Shown here in pieces: positions 56,884 to 64,000 of a stretch of 64,000 nt of DNA; positions within the stretch are counted from its first letter, which is position 1, and each line of letters begins with the position of its first letter. This DNA is from JANSWY01 sp965267245 (lineage in GTDB: Bacteria > Bacteroidota > Bacteroidia > Cytophagales > Cyclobacteriaceae). The DNA lies in contig OZ253939.1 in NCBI GenBank assembly GCA_965267245.1, positions 6,138,001 to 6,202,000 of the forward strand. Reading direction: 5' to 3'. The notes below the pieces were generated by a model. The model did no database searches. It saw only the letters and a program-made list of their open reading frames with translations, and was not told the DNA's origin. A program made the position numbers and the translations under genes.

Positions 56884-57203
56884 TAGCTCAGGTTAGGAAT
56901 CATGTTCCAGAGCCTGATACGTTGCTCCTTAATATCCTCCAGGGTTTTTCTCCCCAGATTAGTGGGTTGGAAATAGCGTTTTCTTCTACCTCCGCGCTCA
57001 TTGGTGGATCCACCCATCGAGGATTGTAAAAGGCCTTTTTCTTCCAGTCTGTACAGTGTAATATGAACAGCACTCAGATTGACTTTCCTGTCAAGAGATG
57101 TCTTGAACTCTTCTACAATAGTGTTGCCATAAGCCTCATCACCCAGTATAGCTACCATTGTGAGCACCAATTCTTCAAACTCACCCAGATAATTCTTGCT
57201 CAT
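56883..57203 (-). CDS. PadR-family transcriptional regulator (module D)
   Basis: 106 residues from ATG at 57203. The same frame stays open to 57311, but that extension is a translation of the three operator-like repeats and looks artefactual (repeated YIYFTKYI). MSKNYLGEFEELVLTMV and NERGGRRKRYFQPTNLG match the module A and B PadR proteins. Stop and permease start overlap by one base. Probably an autorepressor. Confidence 0.9.
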   Translation of the reverse strand: MSKNYLGEFEELVLTMVAILGDEAYGNTIVEEFKTSLDRKVNLSAVHITLYRLEEKGLLQSSMGGSTNERGGRRKRYFQPTNLGRKTLEDIKEQRIRLWNMIPNLS

Positions 57204-57206
57204 ATC

Positions 57207-57293
57207 TATATATTTTGTAAAATAAATGTAGGTGTTTCTATATATTTTGTAAAACAAATAGAGGATTATTTTTATATATTTTGTAAAACAAAT
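57207..57293. promoter_or_regulatory. Three direct repeats upstream of PadR gene D (probable operators)
   Basis: Copies at 57207-57227, 57239-57259 and 57273-57293, each 21 bp with core TTTTGTAAAACAAAT, an imperfect palindrome. The first copy has one change (AATAAAT). Starts are 32 and 34 bp apart, about three helical turns, and the nearest copy lies 4 bp from the start codon. Confidence 0.75.
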
Positions 57294-57354
57294 AAAAAAT
57301 GGGATAGTCACTTCTATTTATTAGTATCTTAATGATGTAAATCAAAAACGCATT

Positions 57355-57783
57355 ATGAAACGGATAAGCCTTATTTTTCTATTTACACTGGTATTTGGCA
57401 GTATAGTTTTGGCCCAGGATGACAAGCAACATCCTATAGACCAGAAACTTGATGATTGTATGGGAACTCAAGAAGGTCAAACCACTTATGGGATGATAGA
57501 TTGTCTCCAAAAGGCAACCGATGAGTGGGATTCAGAATTGAACAAAGTTTACAAGGATTTGATGGCGAAACTTAATGAGGGGCAAAAGGCCAAGTTGCGT
57601 GCTTCTCAAAGGATATGGATTCAATATAGAGACACGGAGTACGCATTCTCCGGAGATTTGTATGGGAGTATGGATGGCTCCATGTACCGGGTAATGGCTG
57701 TTGATAACTCCACTTCTTTTATTAGGTCAAGGGTAATGGAACTTCAGGGTTATTTAGACGTACTGAGTGATTTTGAATACTAA
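57355..57783 (+). CDS. LprI-family (DUF1311) secreted protein
   Basis: 142 residues. Signal peptide ends VLAQ (about residue 21). The DUF1311/LprI domain is recognisable from CMGTQEGQTTYGMIDCLQKATDEWDSELNKVYKDLMAKL, the KLRASQRIWIQYRDTE phrase and paired cysteines. Such proteins act as lysozyme inhibitors or envelope-protective proteins in some bacteria. Divergent from PadR module D across the operator region, so it may share control by that PadR. Confidence 0.85.
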   Translation: MKRISLIFLFTLVFGSIVLAQDDKQHPIDQKLDDCMGTQEGQTTYGMIDCLQKATDEWDSELNKVYKDLMAKLNEGQKAKLRASQRIWIQYRDTEYAFSGDLYGSMDGSMYRVMAVDNSTSFIRSRVMELQGYLDVLSDFEY

Positions 57784-57909
57784 AAATAACCTTCTATAAA
57801 TCAGTTCGTTATATTAAAATTGAATAAAATATTCAGCTACGGACAACCATTTTGGAAGTTTCCTTGACTCATTATCGAAAGCAAGTGTTAAACTTTTAAT
57901 CAAATCTTA

Positions 57910-59280
57910 ATGGTAATGTTGAATATGAAATACAAATTATCCGGACTACTGATACTGTTAGTAGTTATTTTTTACGGATGTGATGAGTTTTCTGGAGATG
58001 AACTACCAGGAACTCCTGAAGATGAGATAATCCAGGGAGTCGCAAATTTTGAAACAGCACCTGGAAGTCCGCTGATTATTAATCTATTTAATGCCACTGT
58101 CTTTACCACTGAAGAATTTAGCATTACAATAGATAAAACTACAGAGAAGGGTAAGCTCGAGTTTATGGGGCAGAACCTGCTCAAGTATACTCCTCCTGCA
58201 GATGAAGAGTATCTGGATTACTTCGTTTATACAGCTTCTTCTTCTTCTCAGAACGATACGGATACAGTGACTATTCATGTAACCAACAATCCTACTGATT
58301 CAGCCTGCTATCCATATGCAAATTATGATGTTTATGAAATAAATCCACTTCAGGAAGTTGCGAATTGGGTATTTGAACCATTGGAAAATGACAGGCTATG
58401 TGGAGGTGATATTTTAGATTTTAAAATCTATCAGGAACCTCCTTTGGGAACTGCTGAGGCAGTTGAAGAAAATGATACCTGGTACATCAAATACAATCCG
58501 AGCTTTGACTTCCAGTCATATGATGAAATGATCTATCAGGTGGACGTGGAAGTGGATATTGAATCTGACAGTGCCAATACCTCTAATGGTACACAAACAC
58601 TTTCTCTGTTTGGACTGATCAGCATATACAATTCAAATAGTGACACCACTAATCATGATACATGTTTCTATGCTTATGATGATTTTGTAGTCCTGGATTC
58701 AATGGAGACTTCTGTGATGATCAATGTATTGGAAAATGATACGCTATGTGGAGATGGGTGGCCACAGCTTCATATATTGACTCCTCCAATTCATGGAACC
58801 GCACAGGTTAGAAATGAGGCTGATCAGAATCTAATTGAATACACGGTGGCGCCAATAATGACAGATTCTATGGATTATTTTGAATATAAAGTGTGTCAGT
58901 CCGATATCTGTGTAACCGCCTGGGTCTACATTGATTATGTAACCGGTGGAAACGGAGGAGGTGGTGATGATTGCGATGGAATTGCCATCACCTCGGATTG
59001 GATTACGCTGGTAGATTCATGTGATGTTGTTAGATCGCAAGATATATTTTTAAATGATGTGCTATGTGAAATAGACTCTGTAATGAGTGTCGATTTGATT
59101 CAGGATGGGGAACATGGAACGGCAACTGTAATTATGGAAGGAACGAATAGTGCATTTGTAGAATATGACCCTGACTGTAATTTTTGGGATAATGTTAATC
59201 CTGGGGATTCAACAGCCATGGATGAAATTGTATTGAAATACCTGGGTACAGAAGCCTACGTGTATGTAACAAAAGAATAG
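57910..59280 (+). CDS. Lipoprotein with three cadherin/Ig-like (Big_9-type) repeats
   Basis: 456 residues (ATG 57910; an alternative ATG at 57925 gives a cleaner leader). Leader ends FYGC, giving a probable lipid-modified Cys. After an N-terminal region come repeats, each with an ND.LC motif and a P..GTA.V phrase: LENDRLCGGD...PPLGTAEAV, LENDTLCGDGW...PPIHGTAQV, and LNDVLCEIDS...GEHGTATV. The conserved Cys pairs suggest disulphide-stabilised sandwiches. Surface-binding or adhesive role inferred. Followed by a terminator that abuts the sigma gene. Confidence 0.75.
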   Translation: MVMLNMKYKLSGLLILLVVIFYGCDEFSGDELPGTPEDEIIQGVANFETAPGSPLIINLFNATVFTTEEFSITIDKTTEKGKLEFMGQNLLKYTPPADEEYLDYFVYTASSSSQNDTDTVTIHVTNNPTDSACYPYANYDVYEINPLQEVANWVFEPLENDRLCGGDILDFKIYQEPPLGTAEAVEENDTWYIKYNPSFDFQSYDEMIYQVDVEVDIESDSANTSNGTQTLSLFGLISIYNSNSDTTNHDTCFYAYDDFVVLDSMETSVMINVLENDTLCGDGWPQLHILTPPIHGTAQVRNEADQNLIEYTVAPIMTDSMDYFEYKVCQSDICVTAWVYIDYVTGGNGGGGDDCDGIAITSDWITLVDSCDVVRSQDIFLNDVLCEIDSVMSVDLIQDGEHGTATVIMEGTNSAFVEYDPDCNFWDNVNPGDSTAMDEIVLKYLGTEAYVYVTKE

Positions 59281-59301
59281 AATAGAAGAATATAGCATAT
59301 T

Positions 59302-59333
59302 TAGGTCTCCCACAGGGAGGCCTATACCTTTTT
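59302..59333 (+). terminator. Intrinsic terminator directly abutting the ECF sigma start codon
   Basis: Ten-bp stem TAGGTCTCCC / GGGAGGCCTA (one G-U pair) with a 3-nt loop ACA, then TACCTTTTT ending at 59333. The ATG of the sigma gene begins at 59334, so the terminator sits where the ribosome would bind. Confidence 0.85.
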
Positions 59334-59882
59334 ATGACCAACGCAAAAAAGTTACTTAGAGACTGTCAAAAGGGTAAGCCAAAGGCCCAACGCATGCTGT
59401 ATGAACAATACAAGCAGCAGTTGATCAATTTGGCTATGCGGTATGCTGATTCAAAGGCTAGTGCCGAAGATATTTTTCAGGATGCATTTGTGAAGATTTT
59501 TAAAAACATAGAGACAGTAAAAGAACCGGATTCACTTTTTTTCTGGATCAGAAAAGTTGTAATTCATACGGCTATAAACCATTACAAAAAGGAGAAATCC
59601 AGGTTATTCCATGAAGACATTGATGAAGTCCAGGAGCTGATTTCTGATAACACAGACATATTAAACCAAATCAGTGCAGACGAACTTCTGTCGATGGTCA
59701 ATGAAATGCCAGATGGTTACAGAATCGTATTCAACCTCTATGTGATGGATGGTTTCAAGCATCATGAAATAGCTGAAATTCTGAATGTTTCGGAGAATAC
59801 TTCAAAAACGCAATTGCGTAAAGCACGGCTGCACCTGCAAAAAAAGATACAAACTTCCAACCAAATAAAGTACGCGATATGA
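59334..59882 (+). CDS. ECF-type RNA polymerase sigma factor
   Basis: 182 residues. Region 2 appears as ASAEDIFQDAFVKIFKN and FFWIRKVVIHTAINHYKKEK, and region 4 as MPDGYRIVFNLYVMDGFKHHEIAEILNVSENTSKTQLRKAR. Overlaps the following membrane/beta-barrel gene by 4 nt (ATGA), the usual arrangement of a sigma with its anti-sigma factor in Bacteroidota. It begins immediately after a terminator, so its own transcription must start inside or through that hairpin. Confidence 0.9.
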   Translation: MTNAKKLLRDCQKGKPKAQRMLYEQYKQQLINLAMRYADSKASAEDIFQDAFVKIFKNIETVKEPDSLFFWIRKVVIHTAINHYKKEKSRLFHEDIDEVQELISDNTDILNQISADELLSMVNEMPDGYRIVFNLYVMDGFKHHEIAEILNVSENTSKTQLRKARLHLQKKIQTSNQIKYAI

Positions 59883-61153
59883 TGATCGAGGAGTTTGACA
59901 AACAAATAAGAGATAAGTTATCTCAGGCCAATACACCACCGCCAGCTGGGGGATGGGAAAACATTGCTGCTGAAATACCAAGTGGATCAACTGTATCAGG
60001 TTCAGTGAAATACATTGCTATTGCCATCCTTGTACTGCTATCAGGCATTGCAATTTATTTTATAATGCAACCAGAAAAGACCATTGATTTCACTACCTAT
60101 AAACCAGATGTCGCGGTTGATCATCCCATTCAGACTGGTTATGTTAGAATACCAATTAATACCGCACAAACCTTTGAGCAAAACAATTCTGAAAATGCCC
60201 GAATTAAATCAGCACAACAAGAAACCAATAAGGATTTAGTGACTATTCGGAATAAGGAGGATCATACTCAAGTTTTAACATCTCAGGAAATTTCGAAAAA
60301 TGATAAAAATGAAACTGGTAATCAAGTAGCCGATGCATCATCTGATCAAGCAGACTTTGAATTATTGGCCAATAGAAGATGGGAAAAAGAGACATTCATT
60401 TTATCAAAAGATTGGAATGGGGATGATTTGTTTCTTATTGAAACCTCTATAAAGAAAGTACCGCAATCCCATGTCATGTCTGTTGAAAAACCGGTTAAGG
60501 AAAGGAAGAATCCGATCATAACTGGATTCTATCTCAATGCGCAAACATTTTTGAATTACAACCGCGTGGAGGCCAATAAAAATGATGAAGTGCTTATTAA
60601 GAATCTCAATCAGAATACATTTAGTGAAAGAGTAGGGTTCAATTTCTCAGGTGGAATACATAAAAGTCTTTCTAATAGGGTTTTAGTGTATGGAGGCCTG
60701 GTTTATCAGACGTATTTGAGTAAGGTATCGTACAATTATACCTATCAATATCCTGATTCCGTCAATGTCATAAGTTTGAACGAGTCATTCACAGCAACTC
60801 CCATTGTGGAAGAAAGGGAAGGTCTGGTTGAGCAGCGTATCAATTCTTTGGGAGTAGAATTGGGAGCGAAGTACCTAATTTCAGGCTCCAGATTCAACAA
60901 CGAATTTGATTTAGCTGTTTTCGGGACTCAACTCCTTAACCAAGAGTCTGTTACTCACTTATCCAGTAATCAATTGTTTCTGCGGGTAGGTTACGGTGTG
61001 TTTTACACCACTAATTCCCCTTGGGTAATATTCGCACAACCATCATTAAGTTACTCGATGCTGTCCAACAAGGAAAATACGGGGGTATTCAATGTTCAAC
61101 CGTTTAGTCTCGGAATGAGTTTAGGGGTAAAATATAACTTTGGAAAGCGATAG
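59879..61153 (+). CDS. Anti-sigma-like transmembrane protein with outer-membrane beta-barrel-type C-terminal domain
   Basis: 424 residues. The N terminus (EEFDKQIRDKLSQANTPPPAGGWENIAAEI) fits the cytoplasmic domain of Bacteroidota anti-sigma proteins. One membrane helix follows at about 44-64 (IAIAILVLLSGIAIYFIM), then a charged linker, and a ~220-residue C-terminal beta-strand-rich domain resembling outer-membrane beta-barrel family 2 (FYLNAQTFLNYNRVE to the final GVKYNFGKR). Coupled to the sigma gene by a 4-nt overlap. It probably keeps the sigma factor at the membrane until an envelope signal releases it. Confidence 0.8.
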   Translation: MMIEEFDKQIRDKLSQANTPPPAGGWENIAAEIPSGSTVSGSVKYIAIAILVLLSGIAIYFIMQPEKTIDFTTYKPDVAVDHPIQTGYVRIPINTAQTFEQNNSENARIKSAQQETNKDLVTIRNKEDHTQVLTSQEISKNDKNETGNQVADASSDQADFELLANRRWEKETFILSKDWNGDDLFLIETSIKKVPQSHVMSVEKPVKERKNPIITGFYLNAQTFLNYNRVEANKNDEVLIKNLNQNTFSERVGFNFSGGIHKSLSNRVLVYGGLVYQTYLSKVSYNYTYQYPDSVNVISLNESFTATPIVEEREGLVEQRINSLGVELGAKYLISGSRFNNEFDLAVFGTQLLNQESVTHLSSNQLFLRVGYGVFYTTNSPWVIFAQPSLSYSMLSNKENTGVFNVQPFSLGMSLGVKYNFGKR

Positions 61154-61159
61154 GATTCT

Positions 61160-61696
61160 TTAGAAAGGAGACTTATAACTTTTCTGAAAATCTGGCCATG
61201 GAGTTTTTTTGTAGTGGTTATCACCCATAAAGGTAGCAATCATCAAGAACTCTTCTGGCTTTCTGAATCCTGGTATTGCCTGGATCATGTTCATTTTTTC
61301 GTCCATGAAAGCCACAGATGGATAACTTAGTTTCCCATCTAAAATTACGTAAGCCAGTTCATGTACACCTCTTCTTCCTGATGCCACAAATTTGAATTCA
61401 TGTCCTTTAAATGTAATAGGGTCTTTTTGTTCAGCATTTAACTTTACCATATAGAAGTTTTCCTGCATATAACTCGCTACCACGCTATTTTGGAAAGTAA
61501 CAGCATCCATTCTTTTACACCATCCACACCAATCCGTATATAGATCGATAAATACCTTTTTTGGCTTCTTCTTGCTGAGTTCAATGGCCTCTTCAAAGGT
61601 GATCCATTCAATTTTCTCTTCCTTTACATCATTGAAGGAGAAAAATGTACTGGCAATGCCAATTATCAGAAGAGAAAAAATTGCTTTGAATCTCAT
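61160..61696 (-). CDS. Secreted thioredoxin-family protein
   Basis: 178 residues. Signal peptide or anchor at residues 5-20, then thioredoxin-like DLYTDWCGWCKRMD with redox Cys57 and Cys60. The motif CGWC and the DAVTF and MDEKMNMIQAIPGFRKPEEF segments resemble the DUF255/thioredoxin_7 group of Bacteroidota. Tandem with a close paralogue 3 nt upstream. Roles in periplasmic disulphide or cytochrome maturation chemistry are inferred. Confidence 0.87.
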   Translation of the reverse strand: MRFKAIFSLLIIGIASTFFSFNDVKEEKIEWITFEEAIELSKKKPKKVFIDLYTDWCGWCKRMDAVTFQNSVVASYMQENFYMVKLNAEQKDPITFKGHEFKFVASGRRGVHELAYVILDGKLSYPSVAFMDEKMNMIQAIPGFRKPEEFLMIATFMGDNHYKKTPWPDFQKSYKSPF

Positions 61697-61699
61697 GGG

Positions 61700-62245
61700 T
61701 TAAAGGGGGTTGTCAAAGTTCTTTTGGAAGTCTTGCCATTTCGTGTCTTTGAATTTGTCATCACCAATATACTTGGCGATAGGATAAAAACCATTTGGTT
61801 GCTGAAATCCTTGAAGTTTTGTAATGATGGCGAATTGATCATCCATGAATAATACAGAAGGATAGCTCATTTCACCCTGAAGTAAAGCTGCCGCCAACTC
61901 GTGATAACCTCTTCTGCCCGCGGGTACAAATTTAAACGTGTGATCTTTGAAAACAATATCTTCCTTCTGTTCGGCATCAAACTTGACCATCAGAAAGTTA
62001 TCAGACATGTACCTGGAAATCGTAGGATGCTGGAATGTTTTCTTGTCCATCACTTTACACCAACCACACCAGTCCGTGTAGACATCAACGAATATTTTCT
62101 TGTTATTTCCAGGCTCGTTTGCAATTCTCACCGCTTCCTCAAATGAAATCCAGTTGATCGCCTCCCCATTTGTTGCTGAATGAAATGATGTAGTTATTGT
62201 GAATAACCCAATCAGAGCAAAAGAAATAATTGACTTATAGATCAT
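61700..62245 (-). CDS. Secreted thioredoxin-family protein (tandem paralogue)
   Basis: 181 residues from ATG at 62245. The frame stays open to 62371 but the extra residues are not signal-peptide-like; from 62245 the protein begins MIYKSIISFALIGLFTI, a clear leader. The redox motif VDVYTDWCGWCKVMD has Cys60 and Cys63. It shares the core of the downstream gene (WISFEEAVRIA, QHPTISRYMSDNFLMVKFDAEQK), so the two arose by duplication. 3 nt separate stop and next start. Confidence 0.87.
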   Translation of the reverse strand: MIYKSIISFALIGLFTITTSFHSATNGEAINWISFEEAVRIANEPGNNKKIFVDVYTDWCGWCKVMDKKTFQHPTISRYMSDNFLMVKFDAEQKEDIVFKDHTFKFVPAGRRGYHELAAALLQGEMSYPSVLFMDDQFAIITKLQGFQQPNGFYPIAKYIGDDKFKDTKWQDFQKNFDNPL

Positions 62246-62436
62246 AATTTCAAATTTATTCATTTGATATCGAAAACGAAAAAATCCGCATCTTAGATAC
62301 GCTTCTGTATGAATGAACCGGAATTTTAAAGGATTAGTTTCAAATATTGTACCAGGAAAGACATTCTGCATCGTTATTATGCGGTTTAATACTTATTTTA
62401 GCCATCAGTTTTAGACCATGTTCCATAAACCACTAT

Positions 62437-63456
62437 ATGAAAGCATACCTTCTGCACAAACACGGTAAACCAGGCGTATTAAAAATATCAGACATTCCGG
62501 AACCTGAAATTTCCAATGAAACGGATGTAAAGGTCAGGGTGGAAGCAATTGGATTAAATTATGCTGAGGTCTTATCCAGAAAAGGTCAGTACAGATGGGC
62601 TCCAGATAAGCCATATGTGTTGGGTATGGAAGCTGTAGGTACGGTCGAGGCAGTAGGTAGCGGAGTGACACATGTCAAAGCAGGTGATAAGGTGATTGTA
62701 GGTGGTCAGACTGGAAGTTATGCAGAGAAGGTAGTGGCCAGTGCTCACCTGGTTTTTCCGGCATTTGAAGAGTTTTCTTTAGAGGAAAATGCTGCATTCA
62801 TGGTGAGTTTTGTTACTGCCTGGGTGAGTTTGATGCAATTGGCCAAGGTCAAGCCTGAAGAAACAGTATTGATTCAGGCAGCAGCTGGAGGATTAGGGAC
62901 TGCCGCGGTTCAGCTAATGAGTGCTCTTGGTGCCACAGTAATTGGTACCGCAGGGAGTAAGGATAAGTTGGAGTTAATAGAAAAATTGGGGGCTAAGAAA
63001 GCCATTAATTACCGGACAACTGACTTCTACGAGGAAGTAAAAAAAGACTTTGATGGGGTGGATGTGGTACTGGAGGTAGTAGGTGCAGATGTATATCAGA
63101 AGAGTATAAAACTATTGAAACCTTTTGGAAGGATCACGATTGCTGGTTTTGCCAGTATAAGTATCAAACCATGGAATCCTCTATCGTATTGGAAGACCTG
63201 GAGAGATGCTCCGAAAGTAAATTTGATGGATGTTGCAAAGAAGTCATACGGGGTATTTGCCACACATATCGGGTACCTTACTGGGAATAAGCAAATAACA
63301 GGTGAGGTATGGCAGGAGATGACTGCTTTTGTACGTAAACATTCACTAAAACCAGTTGTTGGTAAGACATTTTCTTTCAGTGATTTACCAAAAGCCCATG
63401 AATACATGGAATCGCGCCAAAGTGTTGGGAAAATAGTTATTTTAATGGAGCCCTGA
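62437..63456 (+). CDS. Quinone oxidoreductase, zinc-independent MDR family
   Basis: 339 residues from ATG at 62437 (MKAYLLHKHGKPG); the frame opens earlier at 62347 but the added residues are not typical. The medium-chain dehydrogenase fold is shown by GLNYAEVLSRKGQY, GMEAVGTVEAVG, and the Rossmann motif IQAAAGGLGTAAVQLMSALG with GTAGSKDKLELIEKLGA. No structural or catalytic zinc Cys cluster is present. It would reduce quinones or enones with NADPH. Divergent from the thioredoxin pair. Confidence 0.9.
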   Translation: MKAYLLHKHGKPGVLKISDIPEPEISNETDVKVRVEAIGLNYAEVLSRKGQYRWAPDKPYVLGMEAVGTVEAVGSGVTHVKAGDKVIVGGQTGSYAEKVVASAHLVFPAFEEFSLEENAAFMVSFVTAWVSLMQLAKVKPEETVLIQAAAGGLGTAAVQLMSALGATVIGTAGSKDKLELIEKLGAKKAINYRTTDFYEEVKKDFDGVDVVLEVVGADVYQKSIKLLKPFGRITIAGFASISIKPWNPLSYWKTWRDAPKVNLMDVAKKSYGVFATHIGYLTGNKQITGEVWQEMTAFVRKHSLKPVVGKTFSFSDLPKAHEYMESRQSVGKIVILMEP

Positions 63457-63496
63457 AAAGATAAATTATTTAGATTTGAGCGAAATCGTAACGTTG

Positions 63497-64000
63497 ATGA
63501 CAGATACCAGGTGGATCGTAGATAAAGCAAAAAGTCACATTAGATTCAAAGTAAAGCATTTGATGATCGCAAATGTTCAGGGGGAATTTATGGACTTCCA
63601 ATTAGACTTTAATACCGATGGTGGAGATATCAAAACTGCCGAGATGGATCTGGTTATTAAGTCCAATAGTTTGAATACAAATTCAATCAAGAGAGACAAG
63701 CATCTGAAAAGTACAGACTTTCTGGATGTTGAGAATTATCCAACTATTGCTTTCAAAAGTACCTATGTTGAAGCGCTTGGTAATGACAAGTTCAGGATAG
63801 AAGGAGATCTTACCATCAGGGACGAGATCAAATCAATCACATTTGATGCCGTACAAAGCAAAAGTGTGATAGATCGTAATGGTGTAATGAAAAATAGCTT
63901 TAACATTCAGGTAGACATCAACCGGAAGGATTTTGGCCTAAATTGGAGTAAGAGCATCGTTGCAGAAGAATGGCCACTTGTAGGCGATATTGTTCATGTA
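63497..64000 (+). CDS. YceI-family protein (3' end cut by window)
   Basis: At least 168 residues; no stop before the window end. MTDTRWIVDKAKSHIRFKVKHLMI is the characteristic YceI opening, followed by GEFMDFQLDF and the KSNSLNTNSIKRDKHLKS segment, DFLDVENYPTIAFKS and ITFDAVQ. YceI lipocalin-like barrels bind polyisoprenoid lipids. No signal peptide is seen, so it would be cytoplasmic. It starts 40 nt after the oxidoreductase stop in the same direction, which suggests co-transcription and a link to quinone chemistry. Confidence 0.9.
   Translation, partial: MTDTRWIVDKAKSHIRFKVKHLMIANVQGEFMDFQLDFNTDGGDIKTAEMDLVIKSNSLNTNSIKRDKHLKSTDFLDVENYPTIAFKSTYVEALGNDKFRIEGDLTIRDEIKSITFDAVQSKSVIDRNGVMKNSFNIQVDINRKDFGLNWSKSIVAEEWPLVGDIVHV

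Noticed and set aside
57207..57293. A minimal CRISPR-like array
   Set aside because: Only three 21-bp repeats with 11-13 bp gaps, no Cas genes and a clear regulatory position upstream of PadR.
57204..57311. N-terminal extension of PadR D through the repeats
   Set aside because: The added residues are repeated translations of the operator sequence and PadR homologues A and B begin at the equivalent of 57203.

Overview
The window is A+T-rich DNA from a member of the Bacteroidota, most probably a gliding marine or soil Cytophagales-type bacterium. This is inferred from a SusC/SusD pair, type IX secretion (T9SS) C-terminal sorting tails on several large secreted proteins, many lipoproteins with leader peptides ending in Cys, DUF6090, DUF885 and delta-60-repeat proteins, very weak Shine-Dalgarno sequences, and several copies of the PadR plus FtsX-like permease module common in Cytophagales. 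No rRNA, tRNA, CRISPR array, insertion sequence or phage gene was seen. The region reads as chromosomal accessory and housekeeping DNA.

Layout. (1) 1-4522: a tightly coupled plant-polysaccharide cluster on the + strand: the 3' end of a GH10 xylanase with a T9SS tail, a secreted esterase, a lipoprotein GH10 xylanase and a GH9 endoglucanase with a T9SS tail. Junctions abut or overlap by 4 nt. (2) 4547-6447: a small heat-shock protein and a membrane-bound AraC-type regulator. (3) 7102-13432: a SusC-SusD operon with two extra lipoproteins and a strong terminator. (4) 13498-15560: a reductase/epimerase and its probable AraC regulator. (5) 15780-18775: PadR-permease module A. (6) 18801-24214: GNAT, M48 peptidase, membrane protein, LigB-type dioxygenase and secreted Gfo/Idh oxidoreductase. 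(7) 24286-25043: a decayed HExxH membrane-protease-like pseudogene. (8) 25131-27986: a DUF2157 / GDYXXLXY / Crp-Fnr / small membrane protein / DUF2892 operon. (9) 28326-29756: ECF sigma factor, 90-residue protein and divergent ClpP in one overlapping operon. (10) 29767-41616: kelch protein, methyltransferases, amidohydrolase, gluzincin-like protein, glycosyltransferase, TfoX-like protein, a 1250-codon T9SS surface protein, DUF6090 and an AI-2E-type transporter. (11) 41715-44731, 47311-50281 and 54226-57203: PadR-permease modules B, C and D, interspersed with a Ycf48-like protein, an HAD phosphatase, a kinase-like protein that stops after its phosphoacceptor domain, and a DUF885 lipoprotein. 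(12) 57355-64000: LprI-like protein, Ig-like repeat lipoprotein, ECF sigma with an anti-sigma/beta-barrel partner, tandem secreted thioredoxins, a quinone oxidoreductase and a YceI protein cut by the window edge.

How the parts may work together. The first cluster attacks xylan and cellulose outside the cell, partly surface-exported by T9SS and partly lipid-anchored. The SusCD operon imports an unknown ligand. The most distinctive theme is the family of four PadR-permease modules: each PadR gene is followed with no gap, or almost none, by a very large FtsX/MacB-type permease that has its own cytoplasmic prefix domain but no ATPase nearby. Each module is preceded by direct repeats spaced about three helical turns apart, which look like PadR operators. 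Modules B and D share a nearly identical operator core. A second theme is sigma-factor circuitry: one ECF operon carries its own ClpP-like protease, the other a membrane-anchored beta-barrel partner, and hairpin terminators sit directly in front of both sigma genes.
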